Under the pieces are notes generated by a model that was not told the DNA's origin, made no database searches, and saw only the letters and a list, made by a program, of their open reading frames with translations. Source: Hemibagrus wyckioides (lineage: Eukaryota > Chordata > Actinopteri > Siluriformes > Bagridae). From it: a stretch of DNA of 64,000 nt. Positions 60,080 to 64,000 of this stretch are shown here, one piece after another (within the stretch, counting starts at the first letter, position 1; every line of letters begins with the position of its first letter). Where the stretch lies: NCBI RefSeq assembly GCF_019097595.1, contig NC_080732.1, forward strand, positions 10,959,775-11,023,774, read 5' to 3'. The position numbers and the translations under genes were made by a program.

Positions 60080-60121
60080 GGGACAGACGGGGGATAGAGG
60101 GATGGGAGGGACGAGTGGGGG
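60080..60121 (+). other. Canonical G-quadruplex motif
   Basis: Six G-runs (3, 5, 3, 3, 3 and 5) separated by loops of 6, 5, 2, 1 and 6 bases fit the G3+N1-7 rule with runs to spare. It sits in complex mid-GC DNA beginning near 59990 and could mark a promoter or enhancer. Confidence 0.6.
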
Positions 60122-60287
60122 TGGATGTTTGGGGCAGGAGTGTGCAGCTGTGTTGTTGTGTTCCTGTTGACATGAAGCAGCTAAACAGTACCAGCTTGCT
60201 GGAGCTCTTAACCTCTCCTCTCCCACCCATCTAATAAAGTCCTGAAAGACTTCCTGACTTGCTCATATGGCTTTGTTTAGGGTTGTA

Positions 60288-60449
60288 GTGAGGAGAACCA
60301 TTACCGAACAAATACACACACACACACACACACACATAAATCCATACATATATCTATGTGTGTGTGTGTGTGTGTGTGTTTGTTTGTGTGTGTGCATACA
60401 GACACATATGTGCTACAGTAATAGTGAGGAGAACCATTACTGAACAAAT

Positions 60450-60505
<56 letters not shown>

Positions 60506-60555
60506 GTGCATATAGACACATTACATGCCATTGCACTACAATAATTGTTGCATTA
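60288..60555. repeat. 136-bp direct duplication containing microsatellites
   Basis: GTGAGGAGAACCATTACCGA (60288-60307) recurs as GTGAGGAGAACCATTACTGA (60424-60443). Each copy continues ACAAATACA, a CA run, then AT and GT or TA runs, and a GTGCATACAGACACAT / GTGCATATAGACACAT right end. The two copies are nearly identical outside the simple runs, which have diverged into (GT)n in copy 1 and (CA)n(TA)n in copy 2. Confidence 0.88.
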
Positions 60556-60719
60556 GAGAGCTGACAGAAAGGCCAGAGATACACACTCATCAGCAGAGAG
60601 GGAAAATAGGATGGGGATTATATTGATATTGATTGAGTGAGAAGGGGGAAGAAAAGAATAAAAGAGAGCGAGAGCGCAAGAGGAAAGAGTAAGAGGAAGG
60701 CCCCCTTTTGCTTTGTGAA

Positions 60720-61050
60720 CATGTAATGGCACTTCATTTTAATTTTATGGTTTGCCAGTGCTCCGCAGAGGGAAATTGTTTTCTATGTGGTTACACAGCT
60801 TGTCAACAGAGAAAGAGAGCAAGAGAGTGAACGAGAACGAGTGCGGGAGAGGGGGCACGCCAAATAAAACAGTTGTGGTGGCAATTGAATTTGTATTCAC
60901 AGTAAAGTAGGTTAACCCAGTTAAAAGTCAGAAATCCAATTGCAGCTGCAGATCCACGCGGCTGTGGCGGCGGATCTCCTGGGGTTTGGGAATGTTCCTC
61001 TCATTCACCCTGGTTTGAAAACGTCACATTGTATCAGCACGGTAAGAGAG
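60720..61050. promoter_or_regulatory. Candidate conserved-noncoding-like island
   Basis: Complex, repeat-free block with CAATTGCAGCTGCAGATCCA (60937-60956, E-box CAGCTG), a GC-rich CACGCGGCTGTGGCGGCGGA, GGGAATGTTCCTC (TEAD-like GGAATG) and AACGTCACATTG (CRE-like half site). The layered motifs in otherwise unannotated DNA look like an enhancer. No frame is a credible exon. Confidence 0.35.
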
Positions 61051-61099
61051 CGATAGATGTGGAGACGTGGGGAAAGTGGAGCTATGATGCTCTTTTCGA

Positions 61100-61780
61100 T
61101 TAGTCCTAGCATGTGGCTTATAGTTTCCTGGTGCAGTTGTTTTATTTATTTTCTGATTATTTTATATATATTTTATATACATTTTAAGATTTATTGTACT
61201 GTGGTAGGCAGGCAGACTGACAGCTTCATCAGAGAAAAGCTCAGACTTTGTCATGGTTTGAAGCCTTGCCTGTTCATTTGCTTTGTGGAATGTGTGTATT
61301 TTATTGCCTTTATCCTGTGCGGGAGGCCCGATGATCCCCTGTGTGGACTCTGTAGATGTCTGTGGGAGAGGATGTATTTTTATAAAAAGAACAAGAGCTG
61401 AGAAATGACATCCAGCTGTAACTTTGGTAATGAAATTCTGTTCATTCATCGGGTTTTTTAGTATTGTCCCAAAATATGACAGTTATTATTCTGAACAAAT
61501 TCTCAAATATTTTATCATCATGTAGTGTAAATGAAAACCAGTATGTAAACGTCAAATCACAAAGACAGAAAGAGAATACAATGTGTTGGGTTTTTTTTTG
61601 CACAGACACAAAATAGTCTGCAAAAGTTTCAAACTTGTTTTCTTAAGAGTTTGGTAGTGAGTGTGTGTAGAAGAGAGAAGAGAGAAAGAATGACATTAAA
61701 AAATTATGTATGTGAGCATATGCAAATGTGCTAGGCCAAATGCTGTTGTTTTGGCACAACAGCATGCGTACATGGACACA
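61100..61780. other. AT-rich unique sequence
   Basis: Between two complex islands. The 114-residue + frame at 61057-61401 is phenylalanine/isoleucine-rich in part and has no recognised motif. Confidence 0.35.
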
Positions 61781-62149
61781 ATGTGCGTGAGGCATTTGAA
61801 GCAGCGCTTCTCCGCCATTTCTGCCTCTGTGGTGGTCTTCCATAAACCGGCACCACTACATCTGCCAGCACAGGGGCTTCTGCCTGCTTCCTCTCGCCCG
61901 CTCTCCCTCACCCGCTGGGGCACAAGCGGGCATGGACTGCACAACCTCTTCCCCCTCTCGCCCTGAGCCACGGCCCAGCCAGAGATGCCATCTGATAGGA
62001 GTGTGTCATAATGAAGGTCCAGCATGAGGCTAAATGTGTTGTGGTGGCTGGGCGGCGCGCAACGCTAATGACTGTTCTCCGCCAGCGCTGGAGGCCTTTG
62101 CTCAGCTTTGTCAGGGCATATGGCACTTGCCACAGCCATGAGGTTATAC

Positions 62150-62150
<1 letters not shown>
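61780..62150. promoter_or_regulatory. GC-rich conserved-noncoding-like island
   Basis: High-GC, CpG-containing block with GGCTGGGCGGCGCGCAACGC (62048-62067) followed by TAATGACTG. Frames of 66-120 residues overlap on both strands without family features. It could be an enhancer or a small CpG island; the two cannot be told apart from sequence alone. Confidence 0.33.

Positions 62151-62151
<1 letters not shown>

Positions 62152-62206
<55 letters not shown>
62152..62206. repeat. (GA)n microsatellite
   Basis: GA run of about 27 units ending the GC-rich island. Confidence 0.97.
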
Positions 62207-62211
<5 letters not shown>

Positions 62212-62559
62212 AGCGGGAAACACAGACAGAGAGAAAAAATAGTATGAGACGATATTGTTAAACTGTACATGACTGTGGAAACTATGCTAACACATAACTG
62301 CTTTAGAATTTAGAACTACAGCAGAACATCTGATGTGGCAAAACTAAATGACCTTTTAAAATAATTTGCCCTTCAGCTTATTATTCACTCAGTAATCATA
62401 GAGCTCTACAAAGTAATCTGTCATGATCCATAATTTCCAGATCCATAAGTTTCTTTTCAAGTAACTGCATTAGGATTTGTTGTTGAGTTTTTAAAGTTGA
62501 TTTTTGCATTAAATAAATATACCTTCTCTGTAAAACTATTTTTTCAGCATCTTTGTCTC

Positions 62560-62765
62560 AGCAGGAAAACCAATGCACCATCAAACTAGACCTAGAAATC
62601 AGGGTTAGCCATCCGCCTAACAGGCCTGGAGACTGAGGTTAGCGGATCAGGCAGCTTCACACAGTCGTTCAAGGCCTAACAGGTCATCATGTGTGAGCTG
62701 TTTTCTGAATCCAGGATGTAGGAAGCTATCGAGTTATAAGTCTGTGAGCTGATGTCTTCCCGGCC
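62560..62765. promoter_or_regulatory. Weak candidate noncoding island
   Basis: Mid-GC, repeat-free patch with CTAACAGGCCTGGAGACTGA near 62617 and a partly repeated AGGCCTAACAGG at 62671. Little more can be said. Confidence 0.18.
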
Positions 62766-63019
62766 AAATAGTCTGTTTATAAAAGCTTTTGTAGATTTAT
62801 ATTAATTTAGTGGGATTTAATGATTTAAATGGCATGCGATCAATAAGGAGAGAACAAAGTCAGTTAAATGTGTGTTACAGTTAAAGAGGTGTGGAAAAGG
62901 GGGAAGCCAGAATAACACTGCATTTTCATTGCTCACTTTTACAGTCTGCAAGTTATCCAAATTAGCTTAAAGGATTGATAATTCTTCCTTAATATAACAC
63001 TGTTAGAGAGACCCTTAAC

Positions 63020-63365
63020 TGTGACTTCCCTATTCTGGTTTTGTCAAACGTTAAATAGGGGCTTGGTTGTGGAAATTAAAGCAAAATCGCATAACAAGGA
63101 ATTTTAATTTGATTAATTCATTGTTGTGTTTGGATGCGGCGCAGAGCAAACCGCAGCCGTTTCCACGTTATTTGTTCCACTGACTAATGACAATTTCCTG
63201 CACAATAACAGCAGTATAAAATACAGCCTCAGAGCGAAGGGAAGCCTCGAAATCATAGACGAAGTAGAAGCCAAAGGGAAAACAAATAACCTTGCCTCTA
63301 ATTCTTCTGCTGGGCTACTGGTGGCTGTGCTGCTCACTGTCTCTTACAACTTTTGTGGATAATTT
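63020..63365. promoter_or_regulatory. Candidate conserved-noncoding-like island with SOX- and RUNX-like sites
   Basis: Contains TTTGATTAATTCATTGTTGT (63107-63126: homeodomain ATTAATT beside SOX-type CATTGTT), AGCAAACCGCAGCC (RUNX-like AACCGCA near 63149) and CTGACTAATGACAATTTCCT. Open frames on both strands (78 and 74 residues) overlap exactly, as expected for a low-stop island rather than an exon; neither has a domain. CpG-rich patches and repeat-free texture support a constrained regulatory element. Confidence 0.38.
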
Positions 63366-63370
63366 GATAT

Positions 63371-63391
63371 AGAGAGAGAGAGAGAGAGAGC
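63371..63391. repeat. (GA)n microsatellite
   Basis: Short GA run. Confidence 0.93.
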
Positions 63392-63536
63392 AGAGGAGGA
63401 ACAACTTAATTCAGGCTTATATTTGTTGTAGGAAATGTTTCATTCAAGTGTAAACACAAAAAGAAATCAAATTGAAGTGTTATGGAGGGATATGGTCAAT
63501 ACAGTTTTGAATTTAATGAATACTTTCTAGCCAAAA

Positions 63537-63538
<2 letters not shown>

Positions 63539-63568
<30 letters not shown>
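63539..63568. repeat. (GT)n microsatellite
   Basis: GT run of about 14 units. Confidence 0.95.
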
Positions 63569-63696
63569 GGATGTTCTGCACAATCATATGATTTAAGCCA
63601 GCACTACTATGAAGCTGAAGTGATACACCGAGTCCACTTGTTATCACACTCTCACCACATAACTAGTCTAACACAGGCTTCTCTCACTGAAGTTAA

Positions 63697-63708
<12 letters not shown>

Positions 63709-63743
<35 letters not shown>

Positions 63744-63782
63744 TCTCTCTCTTTCTCACTCTCTCTCTCTCTCTCTCTCTCT
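63709..63782. repeat. (CT)n microsatellite
   Basis: CT tract of about 72 bp with CCC, TTT and CAC interruptions. Confidence 0.96.
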
Positions 63783-63784
63783 GC

Positions 63785-64000
63785 TTCCCCCCCAGAACTG
63801 ATTGCATGCAGCTGGGGCGCATTGAGAACATTTTAATATTATGCAGAAGATTAGAGCAAACTAACTACATTATTCTCCAATTACACTCATTTCATCCACC
63901 TGACGTCTTTATTTCCTTCCTCCGTGCGATTAGCCTAATGTGAAAATCGGAATGCGCTTAGGACTGTTCTGATTGTTCCTGGGCTGCTTATTATGTCACC
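63785..64000. promoter_or_regulatory. Candidate conserved-noncoding-like island, cut by window edge
   Basis: Complex block with TTCTCCAATTACACTCATTT (63871-63890), GCGATTAGCCTAATGTG and ATTTTAATATTATGCAG. Dense ATTA/TAAT cores and no simple repeats. It runs off the right edge, so its extent is unknown. Confidence 0.35.

Noticed and set aside
61057..61449. 114- and 95-residue frames on opposite strands
   Set aside because: Neither shows a domain, signal peptide or splice context, and they shadow each other.
62121..62140. TATGGCACTTGCC as a miR-183-like sequence
   Set aside because: Only the seed-like TATGGCACT agrees and no hairpin partner is present.

Overview
This is vertebrate nuclear DNA, most likely from a teleost fish and probably an otophysan such as a catfish, characin or gymnotiform. 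The signs are a near-intact fish-type Tc1 transposon, decayed Tc1 deletion derivatives, tRNA-like SINEs whose tail reads like the teleost consensus ending in AAGATGAATGAATG, other repeats I recognise from otophysan genomes, and very dense microsatellites. The organism call is inference from remembered repeat consensus sequences; no host gene confirms it.

I find no host protein-coding exon I can defend. The only convincing open frame is the transposase of the Tc1 element at 14912-16159. Nearly all other long open frames are translations of microsatellites (poly-HT, poly-LS, poly-YI, poly-RE) or antisense shadows. The window reads as intergenic or deep intronic sequence, of the gene-desert kind.

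Layout. 1-10 kb: AT-rich DNA, a possible regulatory segment with two PBX-type sites (2040-2300), a sense SINE (4553-4762), a possible piggyBac-like remnant (5003-5228), two antisense SINEs in tandem (6188-6790), another old repeat (8845-9195), and a Tc1 derivative (9544-10233) with a second small inverted-repeat element nested inside it. 10-17 kb: AT-rich unique DNA, then the intact Tc1. 17-33 kb: mostly unique DNA with an unusual 560-bp degenerate CTA/ACT tract, long TA tracts, several complex islands that look like conserved noncoding elements, and an antisense tRNA-like SINE near 30.1 kb. 33-41 kb: a cluster of old repeats (palindromic element, dispersed repeat, Tc1 derivative, SINE). 41-53 kb: complex islands at 43.3, 46.1-46.7, 47.3 and 49.8 kb among compound microsatellites, and two more dispersed repeats at 50.5 and 52.7-53.1 kb. 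53-60 kb: AT-rich DNA with tetranucleotide repeats and a SINE, ending in a CTCF-like core at 59.5 kb. 60-64 kb: the densest run of complex, mid-GC, apparently noncoding islands, running off the right edge.

How the parts work together: only the Tc1 is a self-contained functional unit, with a transposase acting on its own terminal repeats. The complex islands, CTCF-like cores and homeodomain, PBX and HSF-type motifs could form a cis-regulatory domain for a developmental gene outside the window, but this needs cross-species alignment and is hypothesis only. I did not find a novel multi-gene system here.
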